NCBI GenBank assembly: GCA_023091735.1
Contig: JALKBU010000546.1
Coordinates: 1 to 33,970, forward strand
DNA: 33,970 nt
Source: Trichomonas tenax
Taxonomy: Eukaryota; Parabasalia; Trichomonadida; Trichomonadidae
Direction of reading: 5' to 3'
Shown here: one piece after another, positions 1-10,235 of the stretch
Layout: every line of letters starts with the position of its first letter
How positions within the stretch are numbered: position 1 is the first letter of the stretch
Made by a program: the position numbers and the translations under genes
Notes under the pieces: model-generated
Told to the model about the DNA's origin: nothing
The model's input: only the letters and a program-made list of their open reading frames with translations
Databases searched by the model: none

Positions 1-393
1 TGCATCTCTGCTAGATCACCAGGTCATCCTTCACTATGAGGTCACAACTACTCACAATGAAGTCTTCTTTGGCTTCCAACATTGAGTTCAATCCATTTCA
101 ACCTATTGACACTTTTCCATTTTTCCCACGCAAACACTTCACTTTCCTTTATTTTGACATTCTGGCTTTACATGTCAGAAAAGCACGTTGTTCTATTTTG
201 TCCCAGTCCCGTTAGCAAGTATAAATTTATGAAGAAATCCAAAATTATACGAATTTCGTAAAAATTTTGGTGGAGTTCAATATGATATAGAATGGGGATT
301 CTAAATTTAATGGATTTTTGCGAAATTTGAGGTTTGACAATAAATGAGGGTTATTGCACAAATTCAATATAAAATTTTACGTTAAAAGAAAAA
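1..393. other. Non-coding leader region upstream of the ankyrin gene
   Basis: No convincing gene is present. A minus-strand frame over roughly positions 18-95 reads about 26 codons without a stop and ends in TAG, but it has no recognisable motif and no supported start, so it may be a remnant or chance. The palindromic motif TTTACATGTCA occurs near 168 and recurs elsewhere in non-coding DNA of this window. No TCA[CT]T[AT] initiator lies within 50 bases of the ATG at 394. Confidence 0.5.
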
Positions 394-515
394 ATGGCGA
401 AGATTTTTTCTTTAATTCCGCGCGAACCGCTACAGATAATTAAAGAAAAACTGAGCCAGTACAAAGACAAAGGTATAATTGACACCCTGAGAAACGTTCA
501 TTCATAAATTTATGA
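394..515 (+). pseudogene. Displaced N-terminal part of the ankyrin protein
   Basis: An ATG at 394 opens a 37-codon frame beginning MAKIFSLIPREP and ending at TAA 505-507. If that stop is ignored, the same frame goes on sensibly (IYDIRQN) to the T6 run at 545-550. There the ankyrin consensus (LWAIRYGRLDVVKYL) moves to the frame of the large downstream ORF. I infer that this is the original start of the downstream ankyrin gene, cut off by one nonsense change (CAA to TAA is the simplest) and one single-base indel in the T run. No canonical trichomonad intron (GTATGT to ACTAACACACAG) is visible that could join the two parts. Confidence 0.5.
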
Positions 516-3500
516 TATTCGTCAAAATATTTTAATTATACTCCTTTTTTATGGGCAATACGATATGGAAGACTCGATGTTGTTAAGTACTTATATAGCA
601 TAGGTTGTGATATTACGATTAAATTGCCTGATGGACAAAATGGACTGCATATTGCATCAAGAAACGATAATTGCGCGGCAATCATAGGATATCTGATTGA
701 AATCGGCTTCGAAATTGATAAAGTAAGTGCACATAAACTACAAGCAATACATTACGCAGCAAGAGAAGGCTTAGTTGATAATATAAAAGTATTACTTACT
801 CACGGTGCAAATATCAATGCAAAAAGTGAGAAAGGAATGACGTCATTACACTTTGCTGTTATTAACCATAGAGAAGGGGCTGTCAAGTATTTGATTCTTC
901 AAGGAGCAAATAATATCCCTGACGATGATGGAGTTACGCCTTCTGCAATAGCTCTGAAGAATGACGATATGAATAACATCGCTGCAATTTTTATGAGTGA
1001 TAGCAATATATCGACGATCTCAGAGCTAAACAATAGATATGAAGCTCCACCATCGTTTATCAGTGCCGTACAAAACGCGAAAGTCGAAATTAAGAAAAAA
1101 CGTAAAGTTAAACGAAAGTCAAAAGCTGAGCTTCCTGTAGATCAGCAATTTGAAGATGCAACGATGTTTAACGAATTCAGACAGAAAAATGCACCAAGAG
1201 CGGAATCAATGAATGTCACAATCGAAAGGAATAGAAAACTGAAGAAAATCAAGATAAAAAAGCGAAATATATTGAAATCAAAAACAAATGTGAATCCTGT
1301 TACAGAAGAATCCAATAAAATTGACTCAAATATAACATTTTCTCCAAAAATTCTTGAAAAAGCGCCATCTACGCCAAGACAAAAGAGCTCATCATCAAAG
1401 AAACCTCTTCTCAATGAAAAAGAACTTAAAATAATCCAAAATATGCCAAGAACGCCAAAACTCAAAATAAAGCAAAAAGTAATCTTCAAAAAGGTCGTAA
1501 AACCTCGAACGGAGCTAAAAGTTACTCAAAACAAATCAATTGCACCTGAATTAAATAAATCATCAATTCGATCTCAAATCACAAAGAAAAACATAATCAC
1601 GACTCCAACGAAAACTCCGAAGCACTCAGCTTCTTCAACACCAAAGAGAAAAGTCAATCACATTATTTCTAAGGCTCCAAATCTCAAAAGAAACAGCATT
1701 CCTTCATCTGTGAAATCACCAGTTGTTAAAAAGGAATTGGAACTCAAAAATGCGCAGTCAAAGCCAAAGGCAATGACACCAACACGAAAAACAGTCAAAA
1801 TGAGGCTTCCTATAAAGAGAAACCAAGAATCAACAGATATCAACGAGTCACCAAAAACTAAATTAAATCTTGACATTGATTCAAGCGGTTCTCTCTCGAG
1901 TCCACCTCCTGAAGAACAAGATATAGCTCCAGAGCCTGCCTTTGTTGATAAAATAAACGTCAAATCTTCAAGATCTAATCAAGTTCCTCCTCCAAAGTTA
2001 AAATCAGCAGTGATAAAACCATTTGTTGCAAAAAACTTGAAATCTGATGATGAACTCATTACCATCGATTCTATTGATAATGATGGTGAAGTGCAAAAGT
2101 TGCCAATGGAGCAGCTTCAAGTAATACCAATTATTCCAACAGATGAATCACCAAAACCAAAACTTCTCAAATCGAAGAAGAAAATCGCTTTAAAGTCACC
2201 AAAGAAAGCAGCAAAACCTGTCGCAATACACAAAAGCTCTTCTTCGTCATCAAGCACATACAGCTATTCAGATAAAGAAGATGAACAAAAACCATCGAAT
2301 GAAAATAAAGATCAATTAAAGTTTACATTCGAAAAGAAATCAGACAACATTAATTCAAGTCCTTCATTTGGTTCTTTGAGTTCTTTGATATACACAAAAG
2401 ATGCTGTTAATGTTAAAATGGACGAAACATCAAAGAGAAGACTGAAAAGTGCCCCAAGAAACAGAAGAAAATTATCATTGCATAAATCAAACACTGAAAT
2501 TCTTCCACAGAGTCCAATTCCTAAATTAGATCTTCCTAAACTCGACGCTCAATCTCCTAAATTAGAATTATCGGCACCAAAAGACTTGGACATCGAAAAT
2601 CAGCAAACAAAACCAAACTTGACATTAGAAATATTTGATAATTCGCAAATAGAGACAAAACCAACAGCTTTGAAGTTAGAAACAACAGTAAACACTGAAA
2701 TCGTTCAAAAATCAATAATAGATCCTCAATTTGATGAAAAACTTCCTAAAGATCATTTAGATTCTCTACATGTGGAACATTTTCAAACTAAATGGAATGG
2801 ATCGAGAAATAGCAATAATTCGAGATCGCAAAAGAAAGTATTTAACTTCAAAGACTTACTTAATAATGATTCCAGTTCTTCTTCATCATCAACAAACAAA
2901 AAATTCGAGAAGAGATTTGATGATTTATCCCAAAAGATCAATGAAATTAACGAAAAATTATCAAATATGAATAACAAATCTTCTGATTCTGAATATGAAA
3001 CTGTTGATAATTCAAGTCTCTACAGAACTTCTGATGCAAGATTTGAAGGTGGAAGTGAGCCACAGAGCACAATAACATATGAAGAAGACTTCTATGAAGA
3101 AGATGTTGAAAATGTTTATATCGATGAAAACACTGAAGAAATCACTGAAGATTACGAAAAATATGAAGAATTCATAAGCGATATCAAAGCGGGTCGATAT
3201 AATGCAGTTCAATCATATATGTCTAAAGAACATCCAAAAGTTGTTACTTCTCGTGGATCAACGCCATTGCACGTCGCTGCACATTACGAACAGCTGAATA
3301 TTGTGTCCATGATTTTAAGAATGAACGAGATAAACATTGATGCTGTTGATTCTCATGGAATGACAGCTTTGGGAAGAGCGTGTGAAAATGGATCATTTGA
3401 AATTGCAAAAATGTTGATTGAAGCAGGTGCTAAAATGGATATCATTGATGGAAAAGGCCACAAATCAATTGATGCGACAAACAAGAATAATTTCACGATA

Positions 3501-5099
3501 CTGCATAGAGAATCAGCATCATCGAATTATGAAAATGTTAAATATTTATTGAAACATGGCGCAACATCAACGATGGTTTCAAACAAAGGAACTGTTGCTA
3601 TTGATGGTGTTAACGAGAAAGGAGAAACTCTTTTGCATATCAAAACAAAAGAAGGAGACTTGAAAGCTGTTAAATATCTCATTGCTAATGACATCAATGC
3701 CTGCATTAGAGACAAAGACGGCCTTTTGCCAATTCACATTGCTTCAAAACAAAAAGATGAGGAACTGAGACATAAATTGATGGAGGAGATAAGCTTTTCT
3801 ATGACGAAGAGTTCAACTGATTTCATTGATATGATGATGCGAAACAGCAAATTATTCAATAGAAACAAAGATAAATATCTTAAGAAAGCAATCGATTTTT
3901 GTGCGAGTGCAGTTATTCCTTTCCTTCTTAATCATGGCTGTGCATGCGATATAATAGATGACGAAGGCCGCTCATTGCTTCATTATGCAACTAGAGTTCC
4001 GAATTTAACAGAAGAAAAGCAATTTGAAATGATCAAAGTTATCGAAATCCTTGAAACAAACGGAGCTTTGTTTTGTTTCGATAAAAAAGGAAGAACGCCG
4101 TTACACTATGCGTCATCTAATAACTATACAATCATTGCGAGATACTTTATTGGAAAAGATGCAAAACTGTTGATTCTTCAAGATGCTGAAGGAAATACTC
4201 CTTATGATTTGGCGGCTTCGGAGAAAATGAAGAAATTCATCTCAAACATTAATAACTCGCTGAAGAAAGCCAAAGAAGCAAAGGAGACTAAATTCATAAA
4301 GCTGCATAAGTCATATCTAACACCAGAAGACATAGAAGATATGATAAAACACAACTACAAAAACGCTTTAAGAAGTTGCATCAAATCAGGAAAAATATCT
4401 GTAAATTACAGATTCAGAGAATCTCCTCATTACACTTTGCTGCATGTTGCTGCACAATACGATTCAATCAATTGTTTCTTCTTCCTTGTTTCGCACAAAG
4501 CAGATCTCAATGTTGTCGATGATAATCAGAACACTGCGTTTCAAGTTGCTGCGATGAATAATTCTGTTTCTGTTTTAACAGCATTCATTGATTTAGCCTT
4601 CAAACCAGCAGAACAAAACTCACAAGAAATGCTCAAACTCACAGGAGAAATGAATGAGTCTTATTATATCTTAGATAGTTATATCGATTACACACATATT
4701 GTTTATGATTTCTTCCAGAATTACGACATCAAATTATTAACATATAATTTCTTCACGAAGCTAATTTTCTTTGATATGTGCATCCTTAATCCACCTGTTG
4801 CTTTAAGCATCATAGAAGCAAAGATATTAAATATCAACGCCGTGAACACTTTCGGAGAAAATGCAATTTATCACATAGTCAAATATGGTGATGAAAAAGA
4901 TCCACAACAACACGATTTGATTAAGCATCTTGTTAAATGGGGATGCAATCCTAATGCACAGAGAATTGATGGAAATACTCCATTGCATGCAGCTTTGATA
5001 TCTAAGAACGAATGTTTTATAGAAACACTTATTTCTTGTGGAGGAGATGATACGATTCCTAACGATAATGGAACAATTGTTAGAAATTTAATAGAATAA
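516..5099 (+). CDS. Giant ankyrin-repeat protein (main open frame)
   Basis: The open frame runs from 516, just after an in-frame TGA, to TAA 5097-5099. No ATG occurs in the first part; the codon at 624 is TTG and the first in-frame ATG is at 837, inside the first ankyrin block, so the true start is probably the displaced ATG at 394. Numbering residues from 624, ankyrin repeats fill about 1-125 (for example LLTHGANINAKSEKGMTSLH). Residues about 150-830 are a long low-complexity linker rich in Lys, Ser and Pro with many SPK and TPK sites. An acidic patch lies near 810-865, and a second large ankyrin block fills about 880-1490 with repeated TPLHxAA motifs. No membrane segment is visible. Ankyrin repeats mediate protein binding; the linker could be a phosphorylated tether (inference). 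The stop codon overlaps TAAA, as in trichomonad polyadenylation signals. Confidence 0.85.
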   Translation, partial: YSSKYFNYTPFLWAIRYGRLDVVKYLYSIGCDITIKLPDGQNGLHIASRNDNCAAIIGYLIEIGFEIDKVSAHKLQAIHYAAREGLVDNIKVLLTHGANINAKSEKGMTSLHFAVINHREGAVKYLILQGANNIPDDDGVTPSAIALKNDDMNNIAAIFMSDSNISTISELNNRYEAPPSFISAVQNAKVEIKKKRKVKRKSKAELPVDQQFEDATMFNEFRQKNAPRAESMNVTIERNRKLKKIKIKKRNILKSKTNVNPVTEESNKIDSNITFSPKILEKAPSTPRQKSSSSKKPLLNEKELKIIQNMPRTPKLKIKQKVIFKKVVKPRTELKVTQNKSIAPELNKSSIRSQITKKNIITTPTKTPKHSASSTPKRKVNHIISKAPNLKRNSIPSSVKSPVVKKELELKNAQSKPKAMTPTRKTVKMRLPIKRNQESTDINESPKTKLNLDIDSSGSLSSPPPEEQDIAPEPAFVDKINVKSSRSNQVPPPKLKSAVIKPFVAKNLKSDDELITIDSIDNDGEVQKLPMEQLQVIPIIPTDESPKPKLLKSKKKIALKSPKKAAKPVAIHKSSSSSSSTYSYSDKEDEQKPSNENKDQLKFTFEKKSDNINSSPSFGSLSSLIYTKDAVNVKMDETSKRRLKSAPRNRRKLSLHKSNTEILPQSPIPKLDLPKLDAQSPKLELSAPKDLDIENQQTKPNLTLEIFDNSQIETKPTALKLETTVNTEIVQKSIIDPQFDEKLPKDHLDSLHVEHFQTKWNGSRNSNNSRSQKKVFNFKDLLNNDSSSSSSSTNKKFEKRFDDLSQKINEINEKLSNMNNKSSDSEYETVDNSSLYRTSDARFEGGSEPQSTITYEEDFYEEDVENVYIDENTEEITEDYEKYEEFISDIKAGRYNAVQSYMSKEHPKVVTSRGSTPLHVAAHYEQLNIVSMILRMNEINIDAVDSHGMTALGRACENGSFEIAKMLIEAGAKMDIIDGKGHKSIDATNKNNFTILHRESASSNYENVKYLLKHGATSTMVSNKGTVAIDGVNEKGETLLHIKTKEGDLKAVKYLIANDINACIRDKDGLLPIHIASKQKDEELRHKLMEEISFSMTKSSTDFIDMMMRNSKLFNRNKDKYLKKAIDFCASAVIPFLLNHGCACDIIDDEGRSLLHYATRVPNLTEEKQFEMIKVIEILETNGALFCFDKKGRTPLHYASSNNYTIIARYFIGKDAKLLILQDAEGNTPYDLAASEKMKKFISNINNSLKKAKEAKETKFIKLHKSYLTPEDIEDMIKHNYKNALRSCIKSGKISVNYRFRESPHYTLLHVAAQYDSINCFFFLVSHKADLNVVDDNQNTAFQVAAMNNSVSVLTAFIDLAFKPAEQNSQEMLKLTGEMNESYYILDSYIDYTHIVYDFFQNYDIKLLTYNFFTKLIFFDMCILNPPVALSIIEAKILNINAVNTFGENAIYHIVKYGDEKDPQQHDLIKHLVKWGCNPNAQRIDGNTPLHAALISKNECFIETLISCGGDDTIPNDNGTIVRNLIE

Positions 5100-5642
5100 A
5101 TTGTTATGTATTTTACTATGCGAAACTAACCAATGATATTTCACTCAATTATTTCCGATATTCATTGAAGTAATTTTTAAATTTGAGGTAAAAATTGAAG
5201 TTAGAAAAACAAAAATTGTTTAAAAGTGATTAATATATATTATTATTATAATTTATTGATTTGGATTTTTAAAATATCTTAAATTTAGCTCTAAAATGGA
5301 ATAATTAATCAAAATAGCATTAAATATGTAAGTATAGTCTATATCTGAAAGAAAAAACACCAATTTCAATCATTTTTCAAATTGCAATTTTTTCTCTTTT
5401 CTCTGTTTGCTTCTCAAAGACTTCAAATTTGTGGAATTCGGAAGGGAAAAGCCACTCACAAATAGATTTGTCCTGTCTGTGCCCGAAAAAATCATCCTTT
5501 TGTCGAAATATTTAATGAAGCTTTCAAAAAATTATGCTATCACTACAGTTTTCAGATAAATGTGTTGAAGAGAGCCAAATCCCTTGAAGTTTATCGTAAT
5601 TAAAAGCTTTTTAAACCATATTATCCAATAAAATCGAAAGAA
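5100..5642. other. AT-rich intergenic region
   Basis: No coding stretch or RNA gene is recognisable. A match to the initiator (TCACTA) lies at 5540-5545, but it is about 100 bases from the next ATG, farther than usual for trichomonads, so it is not called as a promoter. Confidence 0.5.
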
Positions 5643-6634
5643 ATGTTACTTTTAATCATAAGTTCATTCACTTACGCACTGGATTACCAAATAGAGGACG
5701 ATTCTACATTCAAAGAAGTCCTAGAATACTTCGATTTCTCGATAATTGGAACTCTCTCAATGACGAACGAAATTAAGTTCCATTATGCAAGCGTACGACC
5801 ATTGAGACGTTCTGTGATCATTGTTCCTGTTTCAAAACAAATTTACAAAAGATTTAATACAACAAATAGGTTTATCTACAACCAAGCCATAAAACAATAT
5901 TTCAATGATCTTCACGATAACTCACTTTCTCGTTTTCTACAAAATTCTTTCCAATTCACAACATTTTCTGATTTAGCGCAAGCACGCGGCAATTTTTTGG
6001 TTCTCCTTCAGCCACAGTTGGTTAAATTGTTTAGATTTGTGGATTCTCACAAAGTTCCAAGCATGAAAGTTATCTGCAGAATCTTCAAAAGCGAAGATGC
6101 ATCTATTTTCTTGAAGAAAGTTAATGTCAAAATTAATGCAACTTTTGCGCTTATTAATGTCAACCAAAGCATGCTGTAATTTGGCAATTAGCGGATAACG
6201 CTGATAACAACTTTGTTGACTTTATAAACATGCCAGCTTCCCAAGGAACTCCGTTTAATTTCGAAGCAGAAGATGATATTGATGAAAAGTTCTCTGAATC
6301 AACAAATGTTTTCGATAGAATTGGCTTCAACAGAGGAAAATGGTTCGTTCCTGATAACTTCTCATTGGACTTCCTGAAAAATGCGGATACAGGTCAAGAA
6401 ACTGAGTTCGATGAAAATGATATTAAGATGATGATCGACACTGAGACCCTTTTGAATTTACTCACTCGAGCAGCGGGATCAAATATATTCAACCAAGCTG
6501 TTCCAAAGCACTGGAAAACTATGGAAAATCTCACAAAAGGTCTTGTCAAACCGAACAAATATGATCACATAACTTTAATATGTTATAACGCAACTGTTGC
6601 TCGTGACGTCAAAAATACACAAAACTTTATCTAA
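5643..6634 (+). pseudogene. Secreted or luminal protein of unknown family, one frameshift
   Basis: Two frames together give about 330 residues. The first (5643-6179) starts MLLLIISSFTYALDYQ, a short hydrophobic signal peptide with likely cleavage near residue 13. It ends at TAA 6177, but the next frame reads without a stop through that point (AVIWQLADNADNNFVDF) and on to TAA 6632-6634. One extra A in the CAAAG at about 6161-6166 would make the frame continuous. Several N-glycosylation sequons (NTT, NAT) fit passage through the secretory pathway. I see no C-terminal membrane segment. I do not recognise the family, and no catalytic motif stands out. The gene may be truly decayed, or the indel may be a sequencing error at a homopolymer. 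Confidence 0.6.
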
Positions 6635-7267
6635 ATTCAAGCTACAAAGGATCTGATGTTATCAGCAATCAATTCTTCGTGCTTGATAGTTGATTACGCC
6701 TCATTGAACATGTTATATATATGTATATTATTTTAACTCAATTTTTTTAATGTCTCATCACACTCCATGTATGACGGCATAAACCATTCAAAATTGAACG
6801 GTTTACATCCGAGAAGCCGTGGCAAACCAACACCAATATTCCCAAATAAATGTATATCAATTATTCCATTTCAATATAATGTTGATACCATTTACACAAT
6901 TAATCCCATTATAAAAAATGATTCAATTGCATTCGATCAACATTATTTGACATGTAAACGAAATATGACAAGTAAATATTATTCGATATGTAAATAAAAT
7001 ATTAAGTAACATGTAAATATATTTTTGACATGTAATAACACATTTTTCGACTTTTGAATTGATTTTTCCGGTTTCATCCAAAAATCAGACTTTACACGAA
7101 TCAATTTTTAAGTAAAAATCGGAAAGAAGAATCATATATGAATATAAAGATAATAACGGTTCAATTTTCAATAGTATCCCAATTCTCACTTTTATTATTG
7201 GTTATGCCATTGCATATATATCTCATCAAAATTGAAATTGAATGAAAAGTGCCAAAATGATTTTTTA
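6635..7267. other. Intergenic region with repeated short motifs
   Basis: A 76-codon frame at 6767-6997 has no family resemblance and is AT-biased, so it is not called. The region carries TGACATGTAA twice (near 6948 and 7028), a related ACATGTAAATAT near 7011, and an imperfect inverted pair: AAATTGAACGGTT near 6789 and AACGGTTCAATTT near 7159. A TCACTT initiator match sits at 7186-7191, about 77 bases before the next gene's ATG. Confidence 0.4.
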
Positions 7268-8836
7268 ATGTTGAAATTCGGTCTTTTTTCTTCCATTTTG
7301 AGCTCGAAAGTCAGAGTAAACCGTTATGTCATCAGCAATCAGGCGATGACAGTCTCATCAAAGAGCGATTTAGACGGCACTCAAGATCTCAAAAGCAAAA
7401 TTAACGAAGTTCAGCTCACATCAGTCACCTTAAAAGGTCCTCTCGACGATGTTCAAATCCCATCTGAAGCATTTCAAGGATGTTCTTCACTTAAATCATT
7501 CGAGATTGGAAACGACGTCAAAATCACATGAATTTATTTTTCTGCATTTAAGAAAACATGTCTTTAGAGCATCGATCTCAGTAATGTCGACAATGTTGAT
7601 GCTGAAGCCTTTTCAAATTGTTTATCACTTAAAACAATTACATTTTCATCAACGAATACCGTATTTGATACATCAGTTTTCGAAGGCAGCAGCATCAGTG
7701 AAGTCACATTGCCTTCATCCTTCAAAGAAAAACGTGCGTTTGCAAAATGTCAAAATCTCAAAACTGTTACTTTTAACAAAACAACAGAAGTTGTCGAGGA
7801 ACGGTTTCTTAGCTCTTCTGTTGAAACGTTGCATGGCACAAAAACTCTGTTATTGATAGGTAGAAGCGCCTTCAAAGATACTAAACTCAAGAAATTCTTA
7901 ATTCTGCCATTCTTATCAACTTTAGAACTTTCCACATTCTCGGGTTGCAAGAGCATTTCGTTTGAATACGATTGCATCCAAAATCCAAACTGTTTACTCA
8001 CAGAAAGCATATGTAGTTCATGAGTCAGTGAAGTCAATCAATTTAAACTACATCAATGGCGATCCAAGAATTGACCCTGAAACAAACGAAAAGCTTGATT
8101 GTGGAGTAACAACACTTGTTGTCAAAGGAGAGACATTTATTGGCAGCATTGACTTGAGCGGGGAATATCCAGACAATGGCAAAGGAAAATTCTCTCGCGT
8201 CTTCACAAGTCAAGCATTTATTAGAGATTTTGTAGATTATTATTATAATGCTATATTGGCAACAGTTTCTAAAGGTCTTTGTGATACATCTGTTCCTTAC
8301 AAAGAGTTTGCAGCAGGATATTTCCACCCGAACTCAACTGGAACACAGTCCACTGAATATCCAAAATCATTTAAACAAGTTAATGAATTTAGCTGTAGAT
8401 CTAGATGATCCAGAGCCTATTGATCCGGGCAATGAGCCTGAGAATCCAGCAGAACCAGTCCAGCCAGAAGAACCAACGACAAATCCAATATCTCAGACAA
8501 CAGTGACAAGTCCCAATGGTGACTTTAAGTTACAAGATGATTCTGTTAATCTTGTTGATAGCAGCGGCTGCTCTTGAATTGATCATTGCATTATTGTTCA
8601 TTATTCTTATAGCCATTGCCAAGTCGCATGATGAAGATTCTGAAATGGCAGAAGAAGTTGTTGCCCAAGTTGCGACAACTTCAATGCTCACAAATGACAA
8701 TCCGCTTTTCAATATGACTAACGTTGCTGATCCGAAAAGTCTTAAAAAAGTCAAAAATAAATCAGCCATTCATCAATATAATACACACAGATTATATATA
8801 TCCACTAAAATTCCATCTCAAATTTGTTCAAAATAA
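7268..8836 (+). pseudogene. BspA-like leucine-rich-repeat surface protein, degraded
   Basis: Proteins of this family are type I surface proteins of trichomonads with LRR_5 (TpLRR) repeats. The ATG at 7268 opens a hydrophobic N-terminus (MLKFGLFSSILSS). Repeats follow with the family's spacing (AFQGCSSLKSFEI, AFSNCLSLKTITF, AFAKCQNLKTVTF). A Pro/Glu-rich stalk is encoded at about 8405-8500, a membrane segment (AAAALELIIALLFIILIAIA) at about 8550-8610, and a short cytoplasmic tail with NPLF at 8699-8710, a known endocytosis-like motif in this family. The reading frame is broken by in-frame TGA 7529-7531 and TAG 7565-7567. It also shifts near 8002 (AAA run), near 8392 (TTT run) and between about 8510 and 8560. 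The order of domains is complete, so this is a full-length copy that decayed in place. Confidence 0.85.
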
Positions 8837-10235
8837 TATCAAAAAGTGACCAAAAATAGGGTTTTTCTCCAAAAAATTGCAGGGTTTTGTAAGGCCAGGA
8901 CGCATAAAAGTGACGTTTGGATACTTCTGACATGTAAGGGACATATATTCAATGAAAACGGTTGAAAAGCGGACACACCGTTCAATTAAGTTCTATAAAG
9001 TTCTTGTAAACAATAAATTTTTGAAGCAAAGGAAGGAAAGGAAAAAGGGAGGAGGAGAAGAAGAAAAAAGAAGGAGAGGGACATCTTTGAAGTCTTGGCG
9101 AACTTTGATTGCTTTTGAACTGCCTGAGGCGATGATGAAGCCGCTGGCGCCGAAGGCCCGATTTTTTTTTTTTAATTTTGAGTGTCCACGAAACACCCAA
9201 AATTTGTCACTTTTCCAAAGCGTATTAACATGTATATATTCAAGTGGCTATTAAAATGGTAAATGATTTCACCTTTTCCCGCTGATTATTAATATTATAA
9301 TTAAAAAGTTGAAATTGAGCTGTGATACTCCAAGCAATTAATCCTTAGCATGAAAGAAAACAAAATCAAGAAGGTTGTTTTTTTTCTCTTGAAAGGAATA
9401 ATGAACCCTTTGATCTATGGGCACCGTTTGTAATTTTTGTTGTTTTTCGTTTCAAATCATTATAATGTTATCAATGACTAATTCATATCTTAGCTTTGAG
9501 CGGTTTTTCGCTTAGTGAACAATTAGTATTGCCATATTCTATTATTTTCTCGGATATCAAATCGATATTATCCAATATTGTATAGGAATTTGATATATTC
9601 CGCCAATTTTGTTTATTATAAAATGAACCCCTTTAAACACAGGTATCACTATTCATATTAGACTACTTACAAAACCTAGAACAAAAATATTTAATTATTG
9701 AATAAAATTAATTTGACATTTGTATAATATAGAATTATGGGCACTCAGCAAAGTTGATGACCAGCCTCTGACTATGTCTATTGAAATCTAAAAAAGTTTT
9801 ATAATAATATTAACATATCGACTAGGTATATAATGAGTTACCGCATGTTGGTCATATTCATATGTTTTTACTAAAAAGATTTTATTGGTTATTTAATTCA
9901 AAATTCCATGTTCATATAATTACTTCAGAATTTCTTGCCTAAGTGAGGTACTCATTTCGCCGTTACATAAACCTTGGAACTAAAATTCGAAAATCAAATT
10001 CAAAAAGTATCAAAATTTAAACATGCGCTCTATAACTATTGCAATACATGTATGGAAGTGCGACTGAATGAACATAAATATATGTTGTCTAACTTGAATA
10101 AATATGCGAATGACTGACATAAATGCCAAAATTCAAAAGTATGCTTATAAATTGAACATAAATATCTTACAGATAACAAAAACTAAATAAAAATCAAATC
10201 ATGTAAATTTTTTTGTGGCCGAAGAAAAAAATTTT
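8837..10235. other. Long intergenic region, no gene seen
   Basis: No frame here has family resemblance. The start holds another TGACATGTAA (near 8930) followed by AACGGTT (near 8958) and ACCGTTCAA (near 8979), the same motif set as 6780-7170. A purine-rich tract and a T run lie at 9026-9175. The rest, about 9250-10200, is AT-rich DNA in which I see nothing. Confidence 0.5.
9026..9080 (+). repeat. Polypurine low-complexity tract
   Basis: About 55 bases of nearly pure A and G (AAGGAAGGAAAGGAAAAAGG and similar), ending in GGAGAGGG. A run of T follows some 80 bases downstream at about 9162-9175. The overlapping small frames on both strands are simply translations of this skewed composition. Confidence 0.75.

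Noticed and set aside
624..626. TTG as the start of the ankyrin protein
   Set aside because: The codon is TTG and the ankyrin consensus continues upstream to 516, so it is only an ORF-finder start.
6767..6997. A 76-codon frame with an ATG
   Set aside because: AT-biased, no motif, overlaps the repeated TGACATGTAA motifs; nothing supports a gene.
8952..9254. Lys/Arg-rich frame and its mirrored minus-strand frames
   Set aside because: They are translations of a polypurine tract and a T run.
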